Assembly (NCBI GenBank): GCA_934661735.1
Contig: CAKUJN010000119.1
Coordinates: forward strand, 1-5,088
Reading direction: 5' to 3'
DNA from: an uncultured Oscillospiraceae bacterium
GTDB taxonomy: Bacteria; Bacillota; Clostridia; Oscillospirales; Oscillospiraceae
DNA: 5,088 bases
Positions 5,041-5,088 of the stretch are shown here, piece by piece; the first letter of the stretch is position 1; every line of letters begins with the position of its first letter. The position numbers were made by a program, and so were the translations under genes. Below the pieces are notes generated by a model that had not been told where the DNA came from, searched no databases, and was given only the letters and a program-made list of their open reading frames with translations.

Positions 5041-5088
5041 ATTTAACGCCCTATTCGGGCGCAGAATTGCTATTTTCCCGATAGCTTA
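5035..5088. other. Right-edge remainder with a weak stem; no gene recognised
   Basis: AT-rich compared with the rest of the window. The only structure is a 5-bp stem at 5047-5051/5057-5061. On the minus strand it is followed by an A/T-mixed tail, so it is at best a poor terminator for an unseen upstream gene. Too short to assign coding content. Confidence 0.4.

Overview
The window carries six genes, all on the minus strand and tightly packed, so transcription runs from high to low coordinates: miaA, hfq, an HlyD-like membrane fusion protein gene, a yggS/ylmE-type PLP-binding protein gene, sepF and divIVA. Short gaps (2 to 63 nt), a ribosome binding site before nearly every gene and a single strong terminator just after divIVA point to one operon, or the 3' part of one. 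No convincing promoter is visible, so transcription probably enters from genes beyond the right edge or starts in the repeat-rich leader of miaA.

The organism is most likely a GC-rich Bacillota (Firmicutes) of class Clostridia, probably a gut Oscillospiraceae/Ruminococcaceae-type anaerobe. The basis is the gene set (SepF and DivIVA beside YggS, a short Hfq), purine-rich Shine-Dalgarno sites of Gram-positive type, and coding sequence that is visibly GC-rich. Species cannot be named from this window.

Layout by region. 1-250: an array of stem-loops downstream of divIVA. 254-287: intrinsic terminator. 294-1001: divIVA. 1023-1547: sepF. 1585-2286: yggS. 2289-3500: HlyD-like gene. 3538-3762: hfq. 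3757-3820: a strong predicted RNA hairpin enclosing the hfq Shine-Dalgarno and burying its start codon. 3826-4779: miaA. 4797-5034: a second stem-loop array, a diverged inverted copy of the left one. 5035-5088: nothing recognisable beyond a weak stem.

Functionally the cluster joins RNA biology (MiaA tRNA modification; Hfq RNA chaperone) to cell division and envelope work (SepF anchors FtsZ; DivIVA marks curved membrane; the HlyD-like protein is membrane-anchored with no transporter partner here). The most interesting non-coding signals are the two matching hairpin arrays with conserved spacing and compensatory base changes, and the structured miaA-hfq junction, which looks suited to translational coupling or Hfq autoregulation.
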